From Fimiplasma intestinipullorum (lineage in GTDB: Bacteria > Bacillota_I > Bacilli_A > Erysipelotrichales > Coprobacillaceae), in contig DVMJ01000034.1 of NCBI GenBank assembly GCA_018715065.1, positions 1 to 27,608 of the forward strand: a DNA stretch of 27,608 bases, written 5' to 3'. The notes under the pieces are model-generated. The model was not told the origin of the DNA and did not search any database. It saw only the letters and a program-made list of their open reading frames with translations. Each line of letters opens with the position of its first letter. Position 1 is the stretch's first letter. This document shows positions 1 to 7,950 of the stretch, piece by piece. A program made the position numbers and the translations under genes.

Positions 1-1
1 A

Positions 2-10
2 TGGTACAAT
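2..10 (+). promoter_or_regulatory. Extended -10 promoter for the first gene
   Basis: TGgTACAAT is an extended -10 element. Transcription would begin near position 17, just before the AGGAGG at 21-26 and the ATG at 33. Any -35 lies outside the window. It is the first of nine similar elements seen here. Confidence 0.55.
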
Positions 11-32
11 AGTAAAGTCAAGGAGGCAGCTT

Positions 33-1196
33 ATGTCAAAAAGAAAGCATCTTCATCGTTATGAATGGCTCAGTTTTTCAGAAAATGAACAGGCTCTCCT
101 GGAAAATTATCTCGCCAGTATGCAGAAGGCAGGCTACGAAGTGCAGAAAATTGCCCGCTTCTACATTCGCTTTAAATATAAAGGCAAGGAAGCCCGACTG
201 CGCACGGTGCATGCTTATCGACGCAATTACTTCAGTCATTTACGCTGGGAATTCGAACCTTGTCATGTCTATATCGCCAGAGCCCGCAGCTGCTTCAATG
301 GCTTGATGATCGGATTATGCTGTCTGGTCTTTGGACTGGGGCTCTATGCGGTCACGCACCTTCCTTCGTGGGTAATCTGGCGCAATGTGACGCTGGTGGG
401 AGTCTTGCTTCTGCCTATTTTTGCACTGAGTTTTGCATTGGATTTTAGCGGTCGCCTGCATGACAGTCTGGCAAAGGAGCATGACTGGCATTCGGGACTG
501 GTCACACCGCGCCTGCGCGCCGCGATGCTGAGCCTGAATATGGGTATGCGTTACGTCCTGTTATTTGTTTTTTTATTGCCGACCATTGTCACGGAGTTAA
601 AGATACAGGTTGTTTTTATTATTTGTGTGCTTGGTATCAGCTTGCTTTTTAGTTATTACATGCCGGTACGCTATCGTCGTCTCTATTATGTGATCTCGAT
701 ATTAGTCAGTTTTGTGATCTGTTACGTGGTCAATGAGATCAATACACATGAACAGTATTATAAGCCCAGTTTGCATTTTGATGATCTGGCAGTTTTACAT
801 GTCAGTGACCTCGATCAACCGGCCTTGCCTGAAAATGGCTATAAGACGATGATTCATCGTGAAGCAAACAATAGTTTTTTAGTTCCCCTGACATATCGAT
901 ATGAAGAAACGCGGATCAATTTAAACGACAAACAAGATCAGGTGCATTGTAGTACAGTCCTCTATATGACCGATGATCCAACGGTAGTCAACTATTTGAT
1001 GCGGGATGATGCTTATCGTGAAGCAAAGCAGCTTGAGCTGACGATTGGCGATGATTCGGTCGTGCAGTATGTTTTAGATCCTACGCATGTCCTGATTGTC
1101 TCCAGTTACTGGCTATTAGATCTACAGGGCAGCACAGGCCTTTATCCTGAACAGCAGGCCTTGATCAATGAAATGATCCAAGCCTATTTACCATGA
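33..1196 (+). CDS. DUF2812-like polytopic membrane protein
   Basis: The 387-residue product starts at an ATG seven bases after a strong AGGAGG. The first ~75 residues are soluble and carry a pattern (YEWLSFSENEQALLENYLAS, then GYEVQKIARFYIRF) that resembles the N-terminal part of DUF2812 proteins; this is recognition by eye. Hydrophobic segments follow at about 88-108, 113-136, 172-190, 192-209 and 216-235, so about five membrane helices are likely. The last ~150 residues are polar and probably form one soluble domain. DUF2812 genes often sit beside PadR regulators, but none is visible here because the gene lies at the window edge. The gene ends in TGA, showing that UGA is a stop in this genome. 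Biochemical function is unknown. It is probably transcribed separately from pgsA, 103 bp downstream. Confidence 0.6.
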   Translation: MSKRKHLHRYEWLSFSENEQALLENYLASMQKAGYEVQKIARFYIRFKYKGKEARLRTVHAYRRNYFSHLRWEFEPCHVYIARARSCFNGLMIGLCCLVFGLGLYAVTHLPSWVIWRNVTLVGVLLLPIFALSFALDFSGRLHDSLAKEHDWHSGLVTPRLRAAMLSLNMGMRYVLLFVFLLPTIVTELKIQVVFIICVLGISLLFSYYMPVRYRRLYYVISILVSFVICYVVNEINTHEQYYKPSLHFDDLAVLHVSDLDQPALPENGYKTMIHREANNSFLVPLTYRYEETRINLNDKQDQVHCSTVLYMTDDPTVVNYLMRDDAYREAKQLELTIGDDSVVQYVLDPTHVLIVSSYWLLDLQGSTGLYPEQQALINEMIQAYLP

Positions 1197-1245
1197 TGGA
1201 TTCAAGCGATTCCATTTCTAAAAAGTTTCTAAATTTTCAATAAAG

Positions 1246-1274
1246 TTGTAGACAAATGTTGGGGTTTCTGATAG
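1246..1274 (+). promoter_or_regulatory. Candidate promoter for pgsA
   Basis: TTGTAG (1246-1251) is followed after 17 bases by TGATAG (1269-1274), both one or two changes from consensus. It lies 26 bp before the pgsA start, and the ribosome binding site GCGGAGG follows at 1285-1292. No terminator is visible between the upstream gene and this site, so some read-through is possible. Confidence 0.35.
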
Positions 1275-1299
1275 CATTTTTGTTGCGGAGGGATCATTC

Positions 1300-1875
1300 A
1301 TGCGAGCCAAAGAGATTTTTAGTATTCCGAATATTATCAGTTATATACGTATTTTGTTTATGCCGGTTTTCGTTTACACGAATGTGACCGCCTCCAGTAA
1401 ATCAGAGTATGTGTTGAGTTCTTTTATGCTGTTAGCGTTAGCCGTAACCGATTTTCTGGACGGCTTTATTGCGCGACGCTATCATATGGTGACCGAAATC
1501 GGAAAAGCCTTAGATCCGGTCGCTGACAAGCTCTTTCAGTTAGCGATTGCCGTCTGTCTGGTGGTTCGTGTACCGGGCATGTGGGTGATCTTGATTATTT
1601 TCCTGATCAAGGAAACCGTCCTGACCTTATGTAGTACCTATTATCTGTTTCGCTATCATCGCAAGATGGATGGGGCCAAATGGTTTGGTAAAGTATCCAC
1701 AGCGGTTTTCTATACGATGACTTTTCTGATGGTGTTATTGCCGCCTTTGCCTGTGCAGGTCTATTATGTCATGGAAGTCTTGATGGGCATTACACTGATG
1801 ATTTCATTTATCATGTATAATCAGTTTTTTATCGATCTGCATCGTGAATTGAAAAAGAATAATGAATTAAAGTAA
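1300..1875 (+). CDS. pgsA: CDP-diacylglycerol--glycerol-3-phosphate 3-phosphatidyltransferase
   Basis: This integral membrane enzyme of the CDP-alcohol phosphotransferase family joins CDP-diacylglycerol and glycerol-3-phosphate to give phosphatidylglycerol phosphate, the first committed step to phosphatidylglycerol and cardiolipin. The full family signature DGx2ARx8Gx3Dx3D is present: D54, G55, A58, R59, G68, D72 and D76, the aspartates being the metal and catalytic residues. The 191-residue length and about five or six hydrophobic segments fit the family. The start follows GCGGAGG by seven bases. A hairpin directly after the stop separates it from ftsE. The signature is shared by all CDP-alcohol transferases, so a sibling such as a cardiolipin synthase-type enzyme cannot be excluded, but the length and N-terminus (IPNIISYIRIL) favour PgsA. 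Confidence 0.88.
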   Translation: MRAKEIFSIPNIISYIRILFMPVFVYTNVTASSKSEYVLSSFMLLALAVTDFLDGFIARRYHMVTEIGKALDPVADKLFQLAIAVCLVVRVPGMWVILIIFLIKETVLTLCSTYYLFRYHRKMDGAKWFGKVSTAVFYTMTFLMVLLPPLPVQVYYVMEVLMGITLMISFIMYNQFFIDLHRELKKNNELK

Positions 1876-1899
1876 ACGTTGGGTAATCTCAACGTTTTT
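1874..1899 (+). terminator. Rho-independent terminator after pgsA
   Basis: AAACGTTG (1874-1881) pairs perfectly with CAACGTTT (1890-1897) around an 8-base loop, and the T-run is at 1895-1899. The stem begins inside the pgsA stop codon. Confidence 0.8.
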
Positions 1900-1952
1900 C
1901 TCATACATGTTTTGCGTTTTTCTCATATGTTTTTTTATAATCAATGGTTTGT

Positions 1953-2014
1953 TTGACAAGGTTCGTAAAAATAGTATAAAAAGCGTGTTTTAGGGGCTGG
2001 AGTTATGCTATAAT
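1953..2014 (+). promoter_or_regulatory. Promoter region of the ftsEX operon
   Basis: Two overlapping signals are present. TTGACA (1953-1958) is paired with TATAAA (1975-1980) at 16 bp spacing. TGcTATAAT (2006-2014) is a consensus extended -10. The second overlaps an upstream in-frame ATG at 2013, so a transcript from it cannot include that ATG; this supports the ATG at 2041 as the ftsE start. Confidence 0.65.
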
Positions 2015-2040
2015 GAATAAAGATTGGAGTGATGAATACA

Positions 2041-2723
2041 TGATAAAACTGATCGGTGTCACGAAAGTCTATAAGACAGGTGTGCGCGCACTCAGCGATA
2101 TCAACTTAACCATTGAACCGGGTGAATTTGTCTACGTCATTGGTCCAACCGGGGCAGGCAAATCCACCTTTATTAAATTGCTTTATCGCGAAGAGGTGGC
2201 TACCTCTGGTAAAGTATTTGTAGCCGGTATTGATGTTTCCAAGATCAAGGATCGCAAGGTTCCATATTTCAGAAGAAATATAGGTGTCGTTTTCCAGAAC
2301 TTCCGTCTTCTGCCAAAGAAAACGGTTTTCGAAAATGTGTCCTTTGCTTTGGAGGTGACAGATACACCACGCAAGCATATCCGTAGCAAGGTCCGTCGAA
2401 CGCTGGACCTGGTTGGTTTGGCTGATAAGGCAAATTCCTTCCCACATCAGCTCTCCGGTGGACAGCAGCAGCGCGTGGCCATTGCACGTGCCATCGTCAA
2501 TGAACCTAAGGTTCTGATTGCCGATGAACCGACAGGAAATCTGGATCCGGATACTTCAACGGAAATTTTGAATGTTCTGGAACGTGTCAATGCGCAGGGA
2601 ACGACGGTCCTTGTCGTAACCCATGATAAATATATTGTAGAAAAGTTTAAAAAGAGAACGATCCTGATCGATAATGGCTGTATTACGTCGGATACGTCGG
2701 TAGGAGGGTACATCTATGATTAG
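2041..2723 (+). CDS. ftsE: Cell division ATP-binding protein FtsE
   Basis: This is the ABC ATPase of the FtsEX complex, which sits on the inner face of the membrane and drives conformational change in FtsX to switch on cell-wall hydrolases. Walker A GPTGAGKS is at residues 35-42, the signature LSGGQQQR and Walker B VLIADEPTGNLD follow, and a histidine switch lies in VVTHD. I choose the ATG at 2041 (227 residues, the usual FtsE length) over the in-frame ATG at 2013, because a GGAG ribosome site stands before 2041 and an extended -10 covers 2013. The 3' end overlaps ftsX by 8 bp, giving translational coupling. Confidence 0.93.
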
Positions 2724-3630
2724 AGAAATATTTAGTTGTATTCGTAATTTTCCGCGTCATATCGGGACGGCATTAAAGAATATCTGGCGTAATGGCGTGA
2801 TGTCGATCTCATCCATTTTTGCGGTGACGATTACATTGATCATCATCGGGGTCATCGGTGTGATTGCCATCAATATTCAGGATATGACGATGAATGTGGA
2901 AAGCAGCTTAACGATCCATGTTCAGATGGAACGTGAGGCAACCCAGGAAGAAGTCGATGCAACTTATGCGGCTTTACAGAATCTGGAGCATGTCGCTTCA
3001 GTGACTTATTCGGATAAGGAAAGCGAGCTTCAAAAGCTTATTGATGGGATGGGCGAAGATGGCGAGATCTTTGCGGAATATCAGGGCGAAGATAATCCTT
3101 TAGGGGATGCGTTCATCATTGAAGCCGAAGATGGACAATATTTAGAGACGATTGCTTCTCAGATTGAGAATATGGAACGCGTCAATCGTGTCAATTACGG
3201 TGGTGAGAGCACGACAAGTCTGGTCAGTGGACTGGAAACGGTTCGTAATATCGGGAGTGTTTTCATTATCGGCTTGACCGTGATTGCTTTATTCATGATC
3301 GCGAATACGATTAAGATCACCATTACCTCACGCTCAACGGAAATCTCCATCATGCGTATGGTTGGTGCCAGCAACTGGTACATTCGTATTCCGTTTATGT
3401 TAGAGGGAATCATGATCGGCCTGATCGGTTCGATTGTCCCTATTTTAATTCTTTATTATGGATATAATGCGCTGTACAATGCCAGTGATGGGATGTTCAT
3501 CTCAAATATGCTCCTGCTGCGTGATCCATATCCATTTGTATTTCAGTTTGGAGCCTTTCTGGCTATTTTAGGCTCAAGCGTGGGACTGGTAGGAAGTTTC
3601 ATGTCCGTTCGTAAGTTCCTGAAATTCTAA
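2716..3630 (+). CDS. ftsX: Cell division protein FtsX
   Basis: FtsX is the membrane partner of FtsE. The 304-residue protein has the standard topology: one helix near 30-52, an extracellular domain near 53-175 that in other bacteria contacts the hydrolase, then three helices near 177-200, 228-252 and 278-300 in the FtsX/MacB-type permease fold. The short conserved stretch EISIMRMVGAS lies in the cytoplasmic loop that docks on FtsE. The start is preceded by AGGAGG located inside ftsE. Its stop shares one base with the next start (TAATG), so ftsE, ftsX and the peptidase gene are tightly coupled. Confidence 0.93.
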   Translation: MIREIFSCIRNFPRHIGTALKNIWRNGVMSISSIFAVTITLIIIGVIGVIAINIQDMTMNVESSLTIHVQMEREATQEEVDATYAALQNLEHVASVTYSDKESELQKLIDGMGEDGEIFAEYQGEDNPLGDAFIIEAEDGQYLETIASQIENMERVNRVNYGGESTTSLVSGLETVRNIGSVFIIGLTVIALFMIANTIKITITSRSTEISIMRMVGASNWYIRIPFMLEGIMIGLIGSIVPILILYYGYNALYNASDGMFISNMLLLRDPYPFVFQFGAFLAILGSSVGLVGSFMSVRKFLKF

Positions 3631-5000
3631 TGAAGCATCTTCAGTTGATTCTGATCTGCCTTTGTCTTGTGTGCGGAACGCTGGCAGTGACACCGACCTA
3701 CACGGTGCAGGCGACGGACTTTGAGGGCAAGGAATCAGAATATTACGAAAAATGTAAAAGCAGCGATTTGTCCCGCGATGACATTCAGGTGTGTTCAGAA
3801 TTTAAGGACTATATCTCTGAACAAAACGATGCTTTAGAGGACCAGATCAAAGAAAATGAACAGAAGATTGCCGAGCTGGATCTGCAGATTGACGAGGTTG
3901 TGCAGATGATCGGTGAATTATCGACGCAGATCGAAGCGCAAGAAGAAAAGATTGCCTTCATGGAGGCCGATATCGCCAATTTAGAGGCTGGCATTGAGGA
4001 AAAGAACGAAAAGATCCGCGATCGTTTATATGTCATGCAGTCAACGATCAACAGTAATGTGTATTTCAATTTCCTGATGGGTGCGGAATCACTGGATGAT
4101 TTCTTTGGCCGCCTGGCCAGTATCGACGAGATCACCAGTTATGATCGTGAACTGATTGCCAGCTTAAAAGCGGATAAAGAAGCGGTTGAGGTCGAGAAAG
4201 CTTCAGCCGAAGAAGAACGCAGCAAGCTTGCCGAATTGAAAAGTCAGCAGGAGGCGCTCGGGGAACAGTTAGAGGCACAGAGAACAGAGTATAATGAGCA
4301 GATCGAGGCGGCCCATGAACAGTCCGAAGAATTCAAACAGGAAATGGAAGCGATGCAGGATGCTATCGATGAGGCTTCGCGTCAGAATGGAGATAACCTG
4401 GGTGGATCGACCAATAACCCATTAGGATTTGGTCAGCCTGTATCCAGTGGCACCGTGACCTCTGCAGGCTGGTTCTATGTTTCTTTAAACCAATCTCCAC
4501 ATTTAGGGATGGATATAGGGGCACCGATCGGAACGGAGCTGTATGCTCCTGCCAATGGCGTTGTCATCTATATGTACACGGGCTGTCCGACCAGTGGTTC
4601 AGGTTATGGGGACACCTGCGGTGGTGGTGCAGGAAATGCCTTGATCATGCTGACGCAGGTGGATGGTATTACATACGCTGTCAAATACTACCATATGAAA
4701 AATGAAAACTTACTTGGCTGGACTTCGGGATCCTTTATTCCGGTTTCGCGTGGTCAGCTGGTTGGTCATGTGGGACATTCCGGTTCTTCGACTGGCGCAC
4801 ATGTTCATATCGAGGTCATCAATTTAGGAGCAGTCACTTATGCCCAGGGTGCCCGCATGTTTTCGAGCGGAGGTTATTCGTTTGGTACGGGAACAGGCTA
4901 TACGGGCTACAATAACCGTTGTTCAGTCAAAGGTTCAGCACCATGCCGTGAGATGGCATCGGAAATGTTTGGTTATCAATTATATCAACGAATTGGTTAG
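3630..5000 (+). CDS. Secreted PcsB/CwlO-like M23 murein hydrolase, FtsEX partner
   Basis: This 456-residue protein has a signal peptide (residues 1-28, ending VQA), a long charged coiled coil (about 50-255), a Gly/Asn-rich linker, and a C-terminal M23 (LytM) zinc peptidase domain (about 280-415). The metal motif HLGMD gives H291 and D295, and AHVHIEV gives H391 and H393, so the site appears complete and catalytic, unlike the non-catalytic LytM domain of EnvC. The coiled coil plus the gene order after ftsX match PcsB (with a CHAP domain), CwlO and RipC systems, in which FtsX binds the coiled coil to release the enzyme. The mature protein contains six cysteines in three close pairs (C42/C55, C319/C330, C431/C439), uncommon for a secreted Bacillota protein. 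PcsB itself differs in its catalytic domain, so I give no symbol. Confidence 0.88.
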   Translation: MKHLQLILICLCLVCGTLAVTPTYTVQATDFEGKESEYYEKCKSSDLSRDDIQVCSEFKDYISEQNDALEDQIKENEQKIAELDLQIDEVVQMIGELSTQIEAQEEKIAFMEADIANLEAGIEEKNEKIRDRLYVMQSTINSNVYFNFLMGAESLDDFFGRLASIDEITSYDRELIASLKADKEAVEVEKASAEEERSKLAELKSQQEALGEQLEAQRTEYNEQIEAAHEQSEEFKQEMEAMQDAIDEASRQNGDNLGGSTNNPLGFGQPVSSGTVTSAGWFYVSLNQSPHLGMDIGAPIGTELYAPANGVVIYMYTGCPTSGSGYGDTCGGGAGNALIMLTQVDGITYAVKYYHMKNENLLGWTSGSFIPVSRGQLVGHVGHSGSSTGAHVHIEVINLGAVTYAQGARMFSSGGYSFGTGTGYTGYNNRCSVKGSAPCREMASEMFGYQLYQRIG

Positions 5001-5001
5001 G

Positions 5002-5026
5002 GACTATCTTCGGATAGTCTCTTTTT
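5002..5026 (+). terminator. Terminator of the ftsE-ftsX-peptidase operon
   Basis: GACTATC (5002-5008) and GATAGTC (5013-5019) form a perfect stem closed by a stable TTCG tetraloop, followed by the T-run 5022-5026. It begins one base after the stop codon. Confidence 0.9.
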
Positions 5027-5058
5027 CTAAATTCGCGCTATGATTTTTGTTAAATGTA

Positions 5059-5067
5059 TGGTATGAT
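5059..5067 (+). promoter_or_regulatory. Extended -10 promoter of the ABC exporter gene
   Basis: TGgTATGAT is an extended -10, and no good -35 is visible 17 bp upstream. The predicted start, near 5074, falls at the first base of the palindrome 5073-5092. Confidence 0.6.
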
Positions 5068-5072
5068 ATTAG

Positions 5073-5092
5073 ATGTTCATAAATATGAACAT
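5073..5092 (+). promoter_or_regulatory. Operator-like palindrome at the exporter transcription start
   Basis: ATGTTCATA and TATGAACAT are perfect 9-bp arms separated by AA. The position, directly downstream of the -10, is typical of a repressor operator (MarR, TetR or GntR size range). No regulator gene is adjacent. The binding protein is unknown. Confidence 0.55.
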
Positions 5093-5093
5093 T

Positions 5094-5113
5094 TTATTAT
5101 TGTCTAATAATAA
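5094..5113 (+). repeat. Second inverted repeat in the exporter leader
   Basis: TTATTATT (5094-5101) and AATAATAA (5106-5113) are perfect arms around GTCT. It sits one base after the operator-like palindrome and about 26 bp before the start codon. As RNA it would be a weak AU hairpin; as DNA it could extend the operator. Confidence 0.45.
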
Positions 5114-5139
5114 AGAATGGGAAAGAGGGAGATAGATAC

Positions 5140-6870
5140 ATGTTAAAAAAATTCTTAGCATACTATAAGCCGCATATGAAATTGTTTGCGTTGGATATGC
5201 TTGCCTCATTGCTGGTATCGTTAATTGGTATCGTTTATCCAATGATTACCCGCACCATGTTAAATGATCTGATTCCTAATCAAAAATTCCAACTGATCAT
5301 TTATTCAGGCATCGTTTTACTGGGCCTCTACATCGTTCGCATGCTGTTAAGATATTTCATTCAATATCAGGGGCATGTCATGGGGGTAAAGATGCAGGCG
5401 CAGATGCGCAGCGATATGTTCAATCATTTAGAGAAGCTGCCTTATTCGTTCTATGACAATCATGAAACCGGCAAGATCATGTCCAGAATGACCAATGACC
5501 TGATGGATATTAGTGAATTAGCCCACCATGGACCGGAAAACCTGATCATCACCAGTATTACCATCATCACGTCATTCATTTATCTGGCACGGATCAATTT
5601 CGCCTTAACTCTAATTATCTTCGCCTGTATTCCTTTGCTGTTACTTGTTTCCTTATACATGCGCCGTAAGATGCGTATTGCGTTTATGGAAAGCAGGGTC
5701 AGTGTGGCCAAGATCAACGCTGCACTCGAGAGCAGCATTTCAGGTATTCGCGTAACGAAGGCTTTTACGAATGCCGAAAAAGAAAGAGAAAAATTTGAGA
5801 TCGGGAATGAACAGTATGTCAAGGCGCGCAGCCTGGCTTATAAGGCGATGGGTGAATTCCAGTCTTCTTCTTCATTTATTACCGATGTTTTCAACGTTAT
5901 CGTTCTGATTGCCGGAGGTATCTTCCTGTATCAGAATCAGATTACCTTTGGTGATTATTCGGCTTTCATTGTTTCGGTCAGCTTATTCATTACCCCGGTC
6001 ACCACATTGATCAACTTCATGGAGCAGTACCAGAACGGTGTCACTGGATTTGAACGTTTCTTAGAGATCATGGAGCAGGAACCAGAAGTCAATCCTGAAA
6101 AAGCGGTTGAGGTGCCACGTTTAAAAGGTGAGATTGAATTTCAGGATGTGACCTATGCCTATGATGGAGAGCATAATGTCTTGAATCATATAAATTTAAA
6201 GATCGGCCAGGGGGAAACCTTTGCCTTAGTTGGGCCTAGTGGCGGAGGCAAGACGACCATCTGTCATTTGATTCCACATTTCTACAACATTACTTCAGGT
6301 CATTTATTGATCGATGGCATTGATATCAATGAGATGACTTTAGAGTCATTGAGACGGAATATTGGTATTGTTCAGCAGGATATCTATCTTTTCAATGCCA
6401 GTATCAAGGATAATATCCTGTATGGTCGTTTGGATGCCAGTGATGAAGAGGTCATCGAGGCAGCGAAACGTGCCAATATCCATGATTATATCATGAGCAT
6501 GCCAGATGGCTATGATACTCAGATTGGTGAAAGAGGGGTTCGCTTGTCTGGTGGACAGAAACAGCGTCTGTCGATTGCCCGTGTCTTCCTGAAAAATCCG
6601 CCGATCCTGATTTTGGATGAGGCGACCAGCGCATTAGATAATACGACAGAGATCCTGATCCAGCAGGCGCTCGATGAGCTTTGTAAAGGGCGTACGACCC
6701 TGGTGGTGGCGCATCGTCTTTCGACCATCAAAAATGCGGATGAGATTGCAGTCATTTCTGAAGGAAAGATCATTGAACAGGGGGATCATGATGAACTGAT
6801 GCAGGAAGATGGCATGTATGCCCATCTGTATAATCTACAGTTCAGAGAACCAGAAGATAAAATCAACTAA
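5140..6870 (+). CDS. ABC exporter, fused membrane and ATPase half-transporter
   Basis: The 576-residue protein has the type IV exporter layout: six membrane helices in residues 1-310 (ABC transmembrane domain type 1) and an ATPase domain from about 330. Visible motifs are Walker A GPSGGGKT (365-372), signature LSGGQKQR (from 469), Walker B ILILDEATSALD with D493 and E494, and the switch histidine H525 in VAHRLS. It would act as a homodimer or with a partner half-transporter, exporting lipids, peptides or drugs; no substrate can be named. It resembles the MdlB/YwjA group. The gene is monocistronic, bounded by terminators on both sides, with its own promoter and two inverted repeats in the leader, which suggests control by a repressor, perhaps induced by its substrate. 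The ribosome site AGAGGGAG precedes the ATG. Confidence 0.9.
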   Translation: MLKKFLAYYKPHMKLFALDMLASLLVSLIGIVYPMITRTMLNDLIPNQKFQLIIYSGIVLLGLYIVRMLLRYFIQYQGHVMGVKMQAQMRSDMFNHLEKLPYSFYDNHETGKIMSRMTNDLMDISELAHHGPENLIITSITIITSFIYLARINFALTLIIFACIPLLLLVSLYMRRKMRIAFMESRVSVAKINAALESSISGIRVTKAFTNAEKEREKFEIGNEQYVKARSLAYKAMGEFQSSSSFITDVFNVIVLIAGGIFLYQNQITFGDYSAFIVSVSLFITPVTTLINFMEQYQNGVTGFERFLEIMEQEPEVNPEKAVEVPRLKGEIEFQDVTYAYDGEHNVLNHINLKIGQGETFALVGPSGGGKTTICHLIPHFYNITSGHLLIDGIDINEMTLESLRRNIGIVQQDIYLFNASIKDNILYGRLDASDEEVIEAAKRANIHDYIMSMPDGYDTQIGERGVRLSGGQKQRLSIARVFLKNPPILILDEATSALDNTTEILIQQALDELCKGRTTLVVAHRLSTIKNADEIAVISEGKIIEQGDHDELMQEDGMYAHLYNLQFREPEDKIN

Positions 6871-6895
6871 AAAAACGCGATGACTCGCGTTTTTT
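6871..6895 (+). terminator. Terminator after the ABC exporter
   Basis: AAAAACGCGA (6871-6880) pairs with TCGCGTTTTT (6885-6894) around TGAC. The T-run forms the distal arm. The stem begins immediately after the stop codon. Confidence 0.88.
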
Positions 6896-6896
6896 A

Positions 6897-6905
6897 TGTT
6901 AAAAT
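6897..6905 (+). promoter_or_regulatory. Extended -10 promoter of the long zinc-ribbon/TPR gene
   Basis: TGtTAAAAT lies directly after the exporter terminator. Transcription from about 6912 would give a very short leader before the ATG at 6930, including AAGGGG at 6915-6920. Confidence 0.5.
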
Positions 6906-6929
6906 AGACATGATAAGGGGATGATCAGG

Positions 6930-7865
6930 ATGAAATGTCCGCAATGTGGTTTTGAAAATGCGTCTGTTGCCAGGTTTTGTGAAAAATGTGGGATGTCGCT
7001 TCGTCCTAAACCGAAAAAGAAAAAATGGAAAGTCTTCTTCCTGCTGGCTGCGGTGGTGGTGATCGCAGCGGGAGCAGCCCTATGGCTGATGGTGTTAAGA
7101 CCGAATGAAAAATCTTATGACGCTATTTTAGAAGAAGCGCAGCGTTATGTGAGTGAGATGGATTATAGTGAGGCAAAGACCCTCTACTTAGAAGCGATTG
7201 AGATTGAGCCGAGCCGCCTGGATGCCTACCTGTCTTTAGCGCAGATTTACGTGGAACAGAAAGACTATGCGCAGGCTTTAAGTATTCTGAATCAGGCGCA
7301 AGATCAGGTTCCGTCCGATCAGCAGGAGGATCTAGAATCGCAAATTGCGGCGGTGGAGGAAATGGTTTCTCCGGATCTGTTTAGTGAAGTCGCCGGTACT
7401 TATGTTTTTTCCAGTGGCGCCGGGGCCTGGGACACCACTATTGAACTGGCTGAAGATGGTACATTTACAGGCAGTTATCATGATGCCAATATGGGACTGA
7501 CCGGAACGACTTATCCTAATGGGACTGTTTCTATCTGTAATTTTAGTGGCCGTTTTGTTGATCCGATCCAGCAGGATGAACATAGCTATACCTTAACCCT
7601 GGATCAATTGGATACCGAAGGCGAACGCTTTGAAAGTTATATTGAAGACGGGGTGCGTTATGAGGTTACGATTCCTTATGGTTTAGAAGAGGGAAAAGAA
7701 TGGACTCTCTATTTAGAAGGGGCGGCAATGGCCGATCTGCCAGATGCTTTTGTTTCCTGGATGTATGCTTTTGCCGATCCGAATACGCTTGAAACCTTAC
7801 CATTCAATGGTCTCTATAATCCAACGACTTCGGCAGGCTTTATGGCTTATGCATCGGAAGGATAG
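6930..7865 (+). CDS. Zinc-ribbon, membrane-anchored TPR protein (long paralogue)
   Basis: The product is 311 residues from the ATG at 6930; a further in-frame ATG at 6921 abuts the AAGGGG ribosome site and is too close to it. A zinc ribbon (C3, C6, C17, C20) is followed by a lysine-rich stretch, one membrane helix near 31-53, a TPR-like helical segment near 62-140 (YSEAKTLYLEAIEIEPSRLD, then DYAQALSILNQA), and a beta-rich C-terminal domain from about 148 (GTYVFSSGAGAWDT...), similar in look to small extracellular lipocalin-like or calycin-type domains. The topology would be zinc ribbon inside and TPR plus beta domain outside. The 149-residue gene at 8887 is a paralogue with the same first three parts. 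Function unknown; such proteins are common in gut Bacillota and may be envelope sensors or scaffolds. Confidence 0.8.
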   Translation: MKCPQCGFENASVARFCEKCGMSLRPKPKKKKWKVFFLLAAVVVIAAGAALWLMVLRPNEKSYDAILEEAQRYVSEMDYSEAKTLYLEAIEIEPSRLDAYLSLAQIYVEQKDYAQALSILNQAQDQVPSDQQEDLESQIAAVEEMVSPDLFSEVAGTYVFSSGAGAWDTTIELAEDGTFTGSYHDANMGLTGTTYPNGTVSICNFSGRFVDPIQQDEHSYTLTLDQLDTEGERFESYIEDGVRYEVTIPYGLEEGKEWTLYLEGAAMADLPDAFVSWMYAFADPNTLETLPFNGLYNPTTSAGFMAYASEG

Positions 7866-7950
7866 TTTCTATTATGCTGTTTTCGTCGGTGGTTGGCGAG
7901 GTCTTCTTTCAAAGTCAGCATTTTAGATAAAGCATGGTCTATGGCTCCAT

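Noticed and set aside
2013..2040. Nine-residue longer N-terminus for FtsE
   Set aside because: The ATG at 2013 lies inside a consensus extended -10, and the ATG at 2041 has a ribosome site and gives the usual length.
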